From: an uncultured Oscillospiraceae bacterium
Lineage (GTDB): Bacteria; Bacillota; Clostridia; Oscillospirales; Oscillospiraceae
Length of the DNA stretch: 36,437 bases
Direction of reading: 5' to 3'
Assembly: GCA_910585815.1 (NCBI GenBank)
Contig: CAJUFJ010000035.1
Location: forward strand, 1-36,437
Positions 15,575 to 24,146 of this stretch are shown one piece after another. Numbering within the stretch: the first letter of the stretch is position 1; each line of letters opens with the position of its first letter. Made by a program: the position numbers and the translations under genes. The notes under the pieces are model-generated. The model was not told the DNA's origin and did not search any database. It saw only the letters and a program-made list of their open reading frames with translations.

Positions 15575-18500
15575 ATGAACAAAATGATCCGCCAGCTGAA
15601 CCGCGACATTCTGGAGGCGCTGGCCGCACGGCGGCCGGGGGTCCTCGCCAACCGCCGGGACCTCCAGGACCTGATGAAGGCCCCCGCCTGGGCCGACGGC
15701 CTGGCCGCGCTGTTTCCCATCCGGGCCCGGCTGAGCTGCGCCCGCATCCTGGAGCTGTGCGGCCCCATCCTCAACGCCCTGTGTCCCGCTCCCCCGGAGA
15801 AGGGCTGGGGGGCCTTTACCTACCAATACGTCTGCGGCCTGATGTTCCCCGACGGCGGCTTTGCCCCCGAGGCCGGCCGGTGCGGGGCGGGGGCGGAGTT
15901 TTACCTGATTGTGCTGCAAAGGCTGCTGGACCTGGAGCGCGCCGCCCTGCCCTTCGACCCGCTGCTGGACTTCCGCTTTCTCCCGGAGGAGGAGTATGAG
16001 GCCTGCGACAAGGCCCGGGAGTACCGCCGCTTCCTGGCCGCCTGGCGGGGGGAGTTCCTCTATGAGCTGATGCGCCTGGGGATGGAGTTCACCCCCTTTA
16101 AGACCCTGAGCCACATCGCCGGCGTCCACCACATCGCCATGACCGCCGCCCGGGGGCTGGCCCAGGCCGGGGTGGACGTGGACCTGGCCCTCATCTCCGC
16201 CGCCGCCGCCGCCCACGATGTGGGCAAATTCGGCTGCCGCCCCGGGGAGCGGGTGCCCTATCTGCACTACTACTACACCGACCAGTGGCTGCTGGACCGG
16301 AAGATGGAGGACATCAGCCACATCGCCTCCAACCACTCCACCTGGGACCTGGAGCTGGAATCCCTGTCGGTGGAGTCCCTGCTGCTGATCTACGCCGACT
16401 TCCGCTCCAAGTCGGAGCGGGACAGGGACGGCAACGAGATTGTGGTCCTCTACCCCCTGGACCAGTCCTTTCAAGTGATTTTGTCCAAGCTGGACAACGT
16501 AGACCGGAAGAAGCGGCGGCGGTATGAGTTTGTCTATGGCAAGCTCCACGACTTCGAGGACTACATGCGCCGGCTGGGGGTGGATGTGGACCTTACCGGC
16601 CAGCGGCAGGAGACCCTGCCGGCCAAGGACCCCGCCCTCATGGGCCAGGAGGAGACGCTGAACGGCCTCATCCTCCTGTCGGTGGAGCACAACCTGCGGC
16701 TGATGCACATGCTGTCTAACGAACAGCGGTTCGGCAACATCATCGAGGCCGCCCGCTCCACCAAGAGCTGGCAGCAGCTGCGGGCCTACCTCAACGTGTT
16801 TGAGGAGTATTTTACCTATCTGTCGGTGCGGCAGAAGACCCAGGCGCTGTCCTTCCTCTATGAGCTGCTGATGCACCGCGAGGGCGACATCCGCCGTCAG
16901 GCCGGCGCGCTGATCGGCCAGATCATCGCCCGGTTCCACCTGGTCTACCGCAAGGAGGTGCCCGCCGACGCCCAGAACGACCCGGCGGAGGAGGTGCCCT
17001 TCACCCTGTGGGGCCAGTATCTGGACATGATTATCTTCCCCGACCACAAGACCACCCCCCAGCAGCGCTCCCACATCAGCTACACCCTGAAGCTGGTGGT
17101 GGAGTCCATGCTGAACCACGCCCGGCCGGGGGACATCCCCCGCTTTCTGGATGCCCTGCTGGGCTACTACAACGACCCGGCCCACACCGACGACGACACC
17201 GCCTTTACCCTCCTCGACGCCGCCCGCTACCTGCCCCCCAAGCACTACGGCGAGGAGACCCGGGAGAAGCTGGTGGACTTTGCCGCCCACTTCGCCGCCG
17301 CGGCGGACCTGCGGCTGGTGACCGCCGCCCTCCAGTTCCTCCGGGAGACGGTGCGCAACATCCCCCGCAGCCACCCCCAGATGGCCCGCATCGCCGACCT
17401 GGTGGAGGCCGTCCCCTCCCCCCAGCTCACCACTGTGTTCCTCAAATGCCGCATCCTGCGCCGGGCGGGACGGGACGTGTCCGCCCTGGAGCGCACCCTG
17501 TATCACACCGACATCACCAGCGAGGTCTTTCTGGACAACCTGAAAATCGCCACCCCCTGGGTGGTGAAGGTGGCCGGCGTGGAGCTGCTCCGGGACCAGG
17601 TGGAGCGGGGGGTGGAGGCCCACGTGCTCCACATCGCCACCCACTTCTCCAACCTGGTGAAGGTGTCCGAGCGGGTGGTGGTGCGGCACACCGCCGGCTC
17701 CGCCCTGGTGCACACCTTGTCCTTCCTGCGCCGGGAGCAGCGCAACGAGGTGGTGGTGGAGCTGGGCAAGGGGCTGGAGATGGGCCAGTATGAGATCTCC
17801 AAGTACATCCCCCAGTACCTGGGGGAGGCCGCCCTCTACCTCCACCCCAGCGAGCTGGACGAACAGGTGCTGTGGCTGAAGACTCTGCTGGGCTCCCCCA
17901 ACGACTCCGCCGTGGCCGGGGCGCTGAACACCATCGCCGTGCTGCTCCAGCACTACCCCGCCTATCAGCAGCGCTTCCCGGAGAAAACCCACGTCTATGA
18001 GGCGCGGCGGCAGGAGCTGCTGGGCCTGCTCCTCCAGGGGCTGGCCCACTACCGGGAGACGGTGCGGCAGGAGGCCCTGCTGGTTACCGGCAAGCTGCTG
18101 TTTGAGAGCCCCCGGCTCACCATGGAGGAGAAGGCCCGGCTGTTTGCCCTCAGCTACCGGAAGCTGCTCTTTCTCACCCAGGAGTCCTCCTCCCGGCAGG
18201 ACGGACTCACCTTCTTCTACCGGGCGGCCGCCCTGGCCCACATCAACCGCTTTATCGCCCTGCGCCGGCTGGACCACGGCCCCTTCACCTTTGAAAAGCC
18301 CCGGAAGATTGCCTTCTTCCCCGGCACCTTCGACCCCTTCACCCTCTCCCACAAGGGCATTGTCCACGCCATCCGGGACCTGGGGTTTGAGGTCTATCTG
18401 GCGGTGGACGAGTTTTCCTGGTCCAAAAAGGCCCAGCCCCACCTGATCCGCCGGCAGATTGTCAACCTGTCCATCGCCGGGGACTTCCACGTCCACCTGT

Positions 18501-20368
18501 TTCCCGACGACATCCCGGTGAACATCGCCAACCCCGCCGACCTGCGGCGGCTGGTGAACCTGTTCCCCGGCCAGCAGGTGTATATCGTGGCGGGGAGCGA
18601 CGTGGTGGCCAACGCCTCCGCCTATAAGACCGAACCGGCGCCCTTCTCCATCCGCCGGATGAACCACGTGATTTTCCGCCGGGCGGGGGAGGCCGAGCTG
18701 CCCGCCCCCCTGCCCATCACCGGCCAGGTGATCCAGCTCCAGCTGCCCCCCCACCTGGAGGATATCAGCTCCACCCGCATCCGGGAGAATGTGGACCTGA
18801 ACCGGGATATCTCCAACTTCATCGACCCGGTGATTCAGGACTTTATCTACCAGAACGGCCTCTACCTCCGGGACAGCCAGGAGAAGCCCATGCTGGGCGC
18901 CGGCGATTTGGAGTTTCAGTGGGTGGGGGAGCCCGACCCCCTGCTGCTGGACAGTCTCACCGCCGGCCAGCCCGACCGGGAAATCGTGCGCTCCGCCATC
19001 ACCGACCAGGGGGACCGGGTGCTCCTCCTCCGCCGGGCGGGGAGCGGGGACATTCTGGGCTATATCGCCTACCGCTCCCTCACCACCTCCCAGCTCTTTA
19101 CCGCCCTGGGGGACACCGAGCTGGCCAACCGCATCCGCCTGCGGGCGGCGGGCAAGACCCTGCTTATCACCGCCCTGGCCGCCGGCGGCAACCAGCGGTT
19201 TAAGGACTACCACCAGCTCCTCCTGTGCGAGCTGCTGGCCCGGGCCCTGGAGGAGGGGTGCATCTACGGGGTATTCTGCCCCCACGACGGCCGTGTGGAC
19301 AGCCAGCTGGAGGACGTGCTCCTGCGCACCGGCTTCCTGGCCCGGGAGGGGGACCGCCCCATCCGGGAGACCGACATGCACGCCCCCGCCACCCTGATCC
19401 AGAATCTGGAGACCACCATCCAGGAGCCCCTGGCCCAGAACCCCCGGGTGCTGGCTGCCATCCGCCGCAGCCACCAGAGCCTCCAGCGGGCCCTGGCCCG
19501 GCTCTACCCCGGCTCTTTGCTGCTCACCCTGTCCGCCGACATCATCCACCAGCGGCTGCTGGAGAAGATCACCGCCTACAACAGCGTGCCTGCCGTGCCC
19601 ACCACCCCCCGGGTGCTGGGGGAGAACATGTGCGTCCCCTATGGCAAGCTCCTGCGGGGCAAGACGGTGCCCAACACCGTCACCAAGACCATCCACACCG
19701 ACCGGGTGTACTCCCCCGACCTGTCGGAGAGCGTGATGGAGCCCTTCCCCTACTACGCCCCCATCCCCAGCCAGATTCGCACCATCAAGTCCTTCGACCG
19801 GCCGGTGATTCTGGTGGACGACCTGATGCACCCCGGCTTCCGCTTCAAGGCCCTGGACCCCATCCTCCGGCAGGAGGGGGTGCCCATCCGCATGGTGCTG
19901 GTGGGGGTGCTGTCCGGCTACGGCAAGGACCTGATGGACCACTGGGAGCGGCCGGTGGACGCGGTGTATTACCTGCCCACCCTGCGGCAGTGGTTCATCG
20001 AGGCCACCCTGTACCCCTTCATCGGCGGCAACACCGTCCGGCGGCCCAGCTCGCCGGTGCCCGGACTGCTGCCCGGCATCAACCACATCCTGCCCTACGC
20101 CCAGCCCGTCTATCAGGAGCCCTGCGCCCGGGAGGCGGTGTTCCACCTGTCCCGCACCTGCCTGGAGGGGGCGCTGGACGTGATCCGCACCCTGGAGCAG
20201 GAGTACCGCATCCTCTACGGCCGCAACCTCACCCTGGCCCGGCTGCCCGAGGCAGTGATCCTCCCCCTGTGCCCCGACAAGGGCACCTGCCTGCACTACG
20301 ACCCAACCTTGTCCGCCTCCGTCTACCTGGAGAACGACCTGGAACAGCTGCTGCGGCAGAATCAGTAA
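15575..20368 (+). CDS. Giant multidomain protein: HD, helical repeats, NMNAT-like nucleotidyltransferase, GNAT-like, PRTase-like
   Basis: A 1597-residue cytoplasmic protein without signal or membrane segments. Parts in order: an N-terminal helical region; an HD phosphohydrolase-type domain (His near 181-186, HD pair at 214-215 in AAAHDVGKF, later SHIASNHSTWD); a long HEAT-like helical region, about 390-900; a NadD/CoaD-type nucleotidyltransferase, about 911-1100, with FPGTFDPFTLSHKG (TxSH in place of T/HxGH) and the closing ISSTRIRE motif near 1065; a degenerate GNAT-like region, about 1130-1270; and a type I phosphoribosyltransferase-like part with VILVDDLMHPG near 1410. ATG at 15575 follows GGGGTGA. 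The SUKH gene starts 12 bp after its stop. HD plus NadD recalls YqeK-NadD. Exact reaction unknown. Confidence 0.88.
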   Translation: MNKMIRQLNRDILEALAARRPGVLANRRDLQDLMKAPAWADGLAALFPIRARLSCARILELCGPILNALCPAPPEKGWGAFTYQYVCGLMFPDGGFAPEAGRCGAGAEFYLIVLQRLLDLERAALPFDPLLDFRFLPEEEYEACDKAREYRRFLAAWRGEFLYELMRLGMEFTPFKTLSHIAGVHHIAMTAARGLAQAGVDVDLALISAAAAAHDVGKFGCRPGERVPYLHYYYTDQWLLDRKMEDISHIASNHSTWDLELESLSVESLLLIYADFRSKSERDRDGNEIVVLYPLDQSFQVILSKLDNVDRKKRRRYEFVYGKLHDFEDYMRRLGVDVDLTGQRQETLPAKDPALMGQEETLNGLILLSVEHNLRLMHMLSNEQRFGNIIEAARSTKSWQQLRAYLNVFEEYFTYLSVRQKTQALSFLYELLMHREGDIRRQAGALIGQIIARFHLVYRKEVPADAQNDPAEEVPFTLWGQYLDMIIFPDHKTTPQQRSHISYTLKLVVESMLNHARPGDIPRFLDALLGYYNDPAHTDDDTAFTLLDAARYLPPKHYGEETREKLVDFAAHFAAAADLRLVTAALQFLRETVRNIPRSHPQMARIADLVEAVPSPQLTTVFLKCRILRRAGRDVSALERTLYHTDITSEVFLDNLKIATPWVVKVAGVELLRDQVERGVEAHVLHIATHFSNLVKVSERVVVRHTAGSALVHTLSFLRREQRNEVVVELGKGLEMGQYEISKYIPQYLGEAALYLHPSELDEQVLWLKTLLGSPNDSAVAGALNTIAVLLQHYPAYQQRFPEKTHVYEARRQELLGLLLQGLAHYRETVRQEALLVTGKLLFESPRLTMEEKARLFALSYRKLLFLTQESSSRQDGLTFFYRAAALAHINRFIALRRLDHGPFTFEKPRKIAFFPGTFDPFTLSHKGIVHAIRDLGFEVYLAVDEFSWSKKAQPHLIRRQIVNLSIAGDFHVHLFPDDIPVNIANPADLRRLVNLFPGQQVYIVAGSDVVANASAYKTEPAPFSIRRMNHVIFRRAGEAELPAPLPITGQVIQLQLPPHLEDISSTRIRENVDLNRDISNFIDPVIQDFIYQNGLYLRDSQEKPMLGAGDLEFQWVGEPDPLLLDSLTAGQPDREIVRSAITDQGDRVLLLRRAGSGDILGYIAYRSLTTSQLFTALGDTELANRIRLRAAGKTLLITALAAGGNQRFKDYHQLLLCELLARALEEGCIYGVFCPHDGRVDSQLEDVLLRTGFLAREGDRPIRETDMHAPATLIQNLETTIQEPLAQNPRVLAAIRRSHQSLQRALARLYPGSLLLTLSADIIHQRLLEKITAYNSVPAVPTTPRVLGENMCVPYGKLLRGKTVPNTVTKTIHTDRVYSPDLSESVMEPFPYYAPIPSQIRTIKSFDRPVILVDDLMHPGFRFKALDPILRQEGVPIRMVLVGVLSGYGKDLMDHWERPVDAVYYLPTLRQWFIEATLYPFIGGNTVRRPSSPVPGLLPGINHILPYAQPVYQEPCAREAVFHLSRTCLEGALDVIRTLEQEYRILYGRNLTLARLPEAVILPLCPDKGTCLHYDPTLSASVYLENDLEQLLRQNQ

Positions 20369-20380
20369 GGAGGCACCCCC

Positions 20381-21460
20381 ATGCTTGACATCCCTAAAAT
20401 CCGCGCCGTGCTGGACACTGCCAGCCGGTGGGATATGGATCTGGACCAATTCGCCTGCTGGAGCCACGCCCACCTGTTTAACCCGGTCCTCCCCCTGGAG
20501 GAGCTGGAGGCCTGGGAGGCGCTGGCGGAGGTCACCCTCCCGGAGGACTACCGGACCTACCTCACCCAGCTGGGCAACGGCGGGGCCGGGCCCGCCTACG
20601 GGCTGTACCCCCTCTCCCTTCCCAGTGACAAGACCGCCCAGCTTCTCCGCCGCCCCTGCATCTACAGCGAGGACCAGGAGGAGAAATTTCAGGACGTGGT
20701 CCGGCGTTTTATCCGCTGGAATGACTTGGACGACGACTGGTCCTTGTATTTGGACTACTTTCCTGATACACCGTCCTGGAAGGACCGGAGGTGGCAGAAC
20801 GAGCACAGGAAGGAATGGGGGGATGAGCTGGACCGGCTGATCGACGAGAACATCGACTTCCCTTTGACCGAGCATGGACAGCATCAGATCACCAACGAGG
20901 GCTGCTCGGGGGACATCTACATCATCCTCAACGGCTCCCACCGGGGCTATATCCACTGTGCCACCACCGACTGCGACCCCGATTTGGCCTTTCCCGAGCC
21001 CCGCACCTTTTCCGCCTATCGGGACAGGTGGCTCAAAAACACCTTCGCTGATTACTTCATGGGCTATGTAAACCGCACCGAGGATGTATGTAAAAATCTC
21101 TCCGCTGAGAAACGCCAAAAATTCCAGCGGGAGCGCGCCCAGGTCCGAGACTTTATTTCCGCCGTCCAGGCCCAGGACTGGAGCGGGGTGGTCAAGCTGC
21201 TCAACGCCATCCCGGACCCGGCGGAACTGTCCACCAAGAGCAAGAGCCTGTATATCCACTACGATGAAAACCATCTGCTGCGCCCGCTCTCCACAAATCC
21301 GGATGTGAAACGGTTTTATGACCGGCTCTATGGACGGCACGGCCGGAACTGCGGCAATTGGGTCACCTGGGTCCGCTGTTATGATCCGGAGAATACCCGA
21401 ATCGCTCCGTATCCCCGCCCCACCTTCGAGACCTTTGCGCAGACCTTCTTTGACCCGTAG
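20381..21460 (+). CDS. SMI1/KNR4 (SUKH) family protein
   Basis: A 359-residue soluble protein. The SUKH core is seen at about 48-80 (LPEDYRTYLTQLGNGGAGPA then YGLYPL) and continues with GCSGDIYIILNGSHRGYI near 180. SUKH proteins act as immunity proteins to toxins or as protein-interaction modules in larger complexes. The ribosome site TAAGGAGG overlaps the stop of the giant gene and the start is 12 bp downstream, so the two are almost certainly co-transcribed. No toxin gene is adjacent, which favours a partner role here over classical immunity. The C-terminal third is not recognised. Confidence 0.85.
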   Translation: MLDIPKIRAVLDTASRWDMDLDQFACWSHAHLFNPVLPLEELEAWEALAEVTLPEDYRTYLTQLGNGGAGPAYGLYPLSLPSDKTAQLLRRPCIYSEDQEEKFQDVVRRFIRWNDLDDDWSLYLDYFPDTPSWKDRRWQNEHRKEWGDELDRLIDENIDFPLTEHGQHQITNEGCSGDIYIILNGSHRGYIHCATTDCDPDLAFPEPRTFSAYRDRWLKNTFADYFMGYVNRTEDVCKNLSAEKRQKFQRERAQVRDFISAVQAQDWSGVVKLLNAIPDPAELSTKSKSLYIHYDENHLLRPLSTNPDVKRFYDRLYGRHGRNCGNWVTWVRCYDPENTRIAPYPRPTFETFAQTFFDP

Positions 21461-21466
21461 AGCAAA

Positions 21467-21552
21467 TGTAGGGACGCTTCATGAAGCGTCCGCCGCCCCC
21501 CCCGGCAAATGCCCCGCAAATCGAGACGGACGCATCGTGATGCGTCCCTACA
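21467..21552. repeat. Repeat family D variant between the SUKH and LDH-like genes
   Basis: TGTAGGGACGCTTCATGAAG at the left and CATCGTGATGCGTCCCTACA at the right give inverted ends, each with its own small palindrome, around a GC-rich middle. It fills nearly all of the 116-base gap. Confidence 0.75.
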
Positions 21553-21576
21553 ATCAATACTGGAAGTGATATCATC

Positions 21577-22866
21577 ATGTATTATTACAACGTCAACGGC
21601 GCGACCCTGGTCTCTCTCACCCCGCTGGAGGGCTTCGGCCCCCAGGTGGAGCCCGCCAACAGCTGGCGGCTGTTCGCCGCCGTCCCCGGCGACCCGGTGC
21701 TGGGCCGGGGGTCCTTCAAGGTAACCCACCCCGGCCAGCTGCTGGCCGGCCACGGCCTGGAGACACTGGACGCCTCCCGCCTGCCCGATTTTGATAGCGG
21801 CCCTGCCAGCGCCGTGCTCAGCGATGGCACGACCATCCCCCTGGAGCTGGACGAAAATGTCCGGCAGGCCATTGACGACGGCCGTCTCACCGCCGTGAAC
21901 ACCGCCCGCCCGGGCTGGGAGGCGCTTTTAAAGTGGTCCCCCGGCTCCGGCAAGAAGCGGGTAAACATCCTGGCCATTGGCGATGTGGGCTCCACCCTCC
22001 TCACCGGCCTGAAGCTGCTGGGGGGAGATGTGATCTCCTCCATCGGCATCTGCGACCTGTCCGACCAGATCACCGCCCGGTGGGAGTTTGAGATGGGCCA
22101 GATCAGCCTGCCCTGGCAGTACGACCTCTTTCCCGAGGTGGAGGTGGTGGCCCCGGAAAACCTGTTCGACTGCGACATGTTCGTCTTTGTGGCCTCCAAG
22201 GGCATCCCGCCGGTGGGCTCCCAGGTGAAGGACGTGCGGATGTATCAGTTTGAGAACAACGCCAAAATCGTGGCCCACTACGCCAAAATGGCCCGGGAAA
22301 AGGGGTTTCAGGGCCTGTGGTGCGCCGTGTCTGACCCGGTGGACCCCCTGGCCAAGACCGCCTATCTGGAGAGCAACAAAGACGAAAACGGCATCTTTGA
22401 CGGCAAGGGCCTGCGGCCCGAGCAGGTCCAGGGCTTCGGCCTGGGGGTGATGAACGCCCGGGCGGCCTACTTTGCCAAGCGGGATGCACGCCTGGCCTCC
22501 TTCCTCACCGAGGGCCGGTCCTTCGGCCCCCACGGCACGGGGCTGTTTATCGCCAACTCGGTGGAGCACTACGACGAGGCCCTGTCCCAGGAGCTGACCC
22601 ATCTCACCGTTACCGCCAACCTGAAGATGCGGGAAATCGGCTTCAAGCCCTATGTGGCCCCCGCCCTGTCCTCCGGGGCGCTGTCATTGCTGCTCACCCT
22701 CCGGGGGGAGTGGCACTGCGGCTCCGTCTTCCTGGACGGGGTGTATATGGGCGTGAAAAACCGCTACACCCCCGCCGGGGTGGAGACCGAACTGCTGCCC
22801 CGCATCCCCGACCCCCTCTTTGCCCATGTCCGGGAGGCGGCGGAGCATCTGAAGACGATTCTTTGA
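21577..22866 (+). CDS. LDH/MDH-like Rossmann protein with N-terminal extension
   Basis: A 429-residue protein. After a 125-residue N-terminal extension of unknown fold comes a Rossmann start, VNILAIGDVGSTLL (129-142), then SDPVDPLA (252-259), equivalent to the NPVDxLT block of lactate/malate dehydrogenases, and GPHGTGLFIANS (317-328), where His319 fits the catalytic His of the GEHG motif. The normal family length is about 310-330, so the extension is notable. The Gly motif lacks one glycine. It probably acts as an NAD-dependent 2-hydroxyacid or related dehydrogenase, or has lost activity. The ribosome site GGAAGTGA precedes ATG 21577. A flavin-reductase-type gene follows after a repeat-filled gap. 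Confidence 0.8.
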   Translation: MYYYNVNGATLVSLTPLEGFGPQVEPANSWRLFAAVPGDPVLGRGSFKVTHPGQLLAGHGLETLDASRLPDFDSGPASAVLSDGTTIPLELDENVRQAIDDGRLTAVNTARPGWEALLKWSPGSGKKRVNILAIGDVGSTLLTGLKLLGGDVISSIGICDLSDQITARWEFEMGQISLPWQYDLFPEVEVVAPENLFDCDMFVFVASKGIPPVGSQVKDVRMYQFENNAKIVAHYAKMAREKGFQGLWCAVSDPVDPLAKTAYLESNKDENGIFDGKGLRPEQVQGFGLGVMNARAAYFAKRDARLASFLTEGRSFGPHGTGLFIANSVEHYDEALSQELTHLTVTANLKMREIGFKPYVAPALSSGALSLLLTLRGEWHCGSVFLDGVYMGVKNRYTPAGVETELLPRIPDPLFAHVREAAEHLKTIL

Positions 22867-22874
22867 CCGTGACC

Positions 22875-23045
22875 TGTAGGGGCGGCCTGTGGCCGCCCGC
22901 GGGCACGCATTGCGCGCCCCTACACGCACTACGCTTAAAACGGCGCGCCGGGGTCGTCGCGCCCTACCAGCCCTTTGTAGGGGCGGACATTGTCCGCCCG
23001 CAATTACAGGACGTTTGACGGCGGGCGGCCACAGGCCGCCCCTAC
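22875..23045. repeat. Two family D repeats in the gap before the FMN-reductase gene
   Basis: Unit 1 (22875-22924) starts TGTAGGGGCGGCCTGTGGCC and ends GCGCCCCTACA. Unit 2 (22976-23045) starts TGTAGGGGCGGACATTGTCC and ends GGCCGCCCCTACA. Each has inverted ends and internal palindromes. The same unit is at 28237-28286. The whole 200-base gap is occupied by these; no gene is present. Confidence 0.8.
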
Positions 23046-23067
23046 ATACGGAAAGAAGGTGGAAACC

Positions 23068-24126
23068 ATGTCCATTACCCTGATCCACCCCGCCCCCGAC
23101 GCCGGCTGGGCGGGGCAGCGGCTGGACGGCATTTTGAAGCACGCCCTGGCAGGCCGGGAGGTCCGCACCGTGGGGCGGGCAACGGAGCTATCCGGGCTGG
23201 AGGGCCAGCGGCTGATATTCGCCCTGCCCCTGGGTGACACAGGGGTCAATTTGGAGTACATGCGCCTGCTGGCCCGGCTGCGGAGGGAGCCCGGCCTGCT
23301 CCGGGGCTGCACCGGCGGCCTCATTGTGGACGGTGCTGGTGAGCTGTACACCAAATCCGCCGCCGCCGAGGGGGCCCTGGCCCTGAACATGGCGGGGTGC
23401 GCCCTGGTGGGCCGGCCGCTGGTGGAGGGCACCGGGTCGCTGGCCAACTTCGCCGTCCAGGCCGGGAATTTGGGGACGAGCCTGATGGGGGCCTACCGCG
23501 CCGCCGCCGCCGAGCTGGTGGAGCGGGTGGAGGGGGAGGTCTTTCACCAAAAGGAGCGGCCCCAGGTGCTGGTCCTCCACGCCTCCAGCCACCACACCTC
23601 CAACACCATCGCCCTGTGGTCCCGGGTGCGGGAGCGGTTGGAGGGTCGGTGCGACCTCCGGGAGATCGGCCTGCGCAACGGCACCCTGTCCGACTGCTCC
23701 GGCTGCCCCTACACCATGTGCCTCCACTTTGGGGAGCAGGGGGGGTGCTTCTACGGCGGCGTGATGCAGGATGAGGTCTACCCCGCTGTCCGGGCGGCGG
23801 ACGCCCTGGTGCTGCTGTGCCCCAACTACAACGACGCCCTGTCCGCCAACCTCACCGCCTTTATCAACCGCCTTACCGCCCTGTTCCGGCAGACCCGGTT
23901 CTATGACAAGGCGGTGTTTGCCATTGTGGTCTCCGGCTACTCCGGGGGGGACACAGTGGCCCGGCAGGTGGTGGCCGCCATGAATATGAACAAGTCCTTT
24001 TATCTCCCCCAAAACTTTGCCCTTATCGAGACGGCCAACAGCCCCGGCCAGGCCCTGGCCCTGCCTGGAATTCAGGGGAGACTGGACAACTTCGCCCAAA
24101 ACATTCTGGATACCCTGTGTATGTGA
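23068..24126 (+). CDS. NADPH-dependent FMN reductase / flavodoxin-fold protein with extra N-terminal domain
   Basis: A 352-residue protein in two halves. Residues 1-160 contain alternating strand-helix elements of a domain I do not recognise. Residues about 167-352 have the flavodoxin-like fold of NAD(P)H-dependent oxidoreductases: VLVLHASSHHTSNT (167-180) is the phosphate-binding loop, and CPNYNDALSANLTAFINRL (251-269) is the usual flavin-contact region. A cysteine cluster (Cys210, 213, 218, 227) lies where iron-sulfur flavoproteins bind a [4Fe-4S] cluster, with different spacing. Start at 23068 has AAGAAGGTGG upstream. A 3' remnant of a second copy lies at 25359-25451. Confidence 0.85.
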   Translation: MSITLIHPAPDAGWAGQRLDGILKHALAGREVRTVGRATELSGLEGQRLIFALPLGDTGVNLEYMRLLARLRREPGLLRGCTGGLIVDGAGELYTKSAAAEGALALNMAGCALVGRPLVEGTGSLANFAVQAGNLGTSLMGAYRAAAAELVERVEGEVFHQKERPQVLVLHASSHHTSNTIALWSRVRERLEGRCDLREIGLRNGTLSDCSGCPYTMCLHFGEQGGCFYGGVMQDEVYPAVRAADALVLLCPNYNDALSANLTAFINRLTALFRQTRFYDKAVFAIVVSGYSGGDTVARQVVAAMNMNKSFYLPQNFALIETANSPGQALALPGIQGRLDNFAQNILDTLCM

Positions 24127-24146
24127 CAGAAAGGCGGATGCTGACT

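Noticed and set aside
15359..21340. A 1993-residue open frame on the minus strand across the giant gene
   Set aside because: It is the mirror of the plus-strand gene's GC-biased codons: Gly/Val/Gln/His-rich, without domains or a start signal, and it runs through the repeats and two separate plus-strand genes.
20381..21460. SUKH gene as immunity protein of a polymorphic toxin locus
   Set aside because: No toxin with a secretion or RHS/LXG part is adjacent; the only partner gene is the giant nucleotide-enzyme-like protein.
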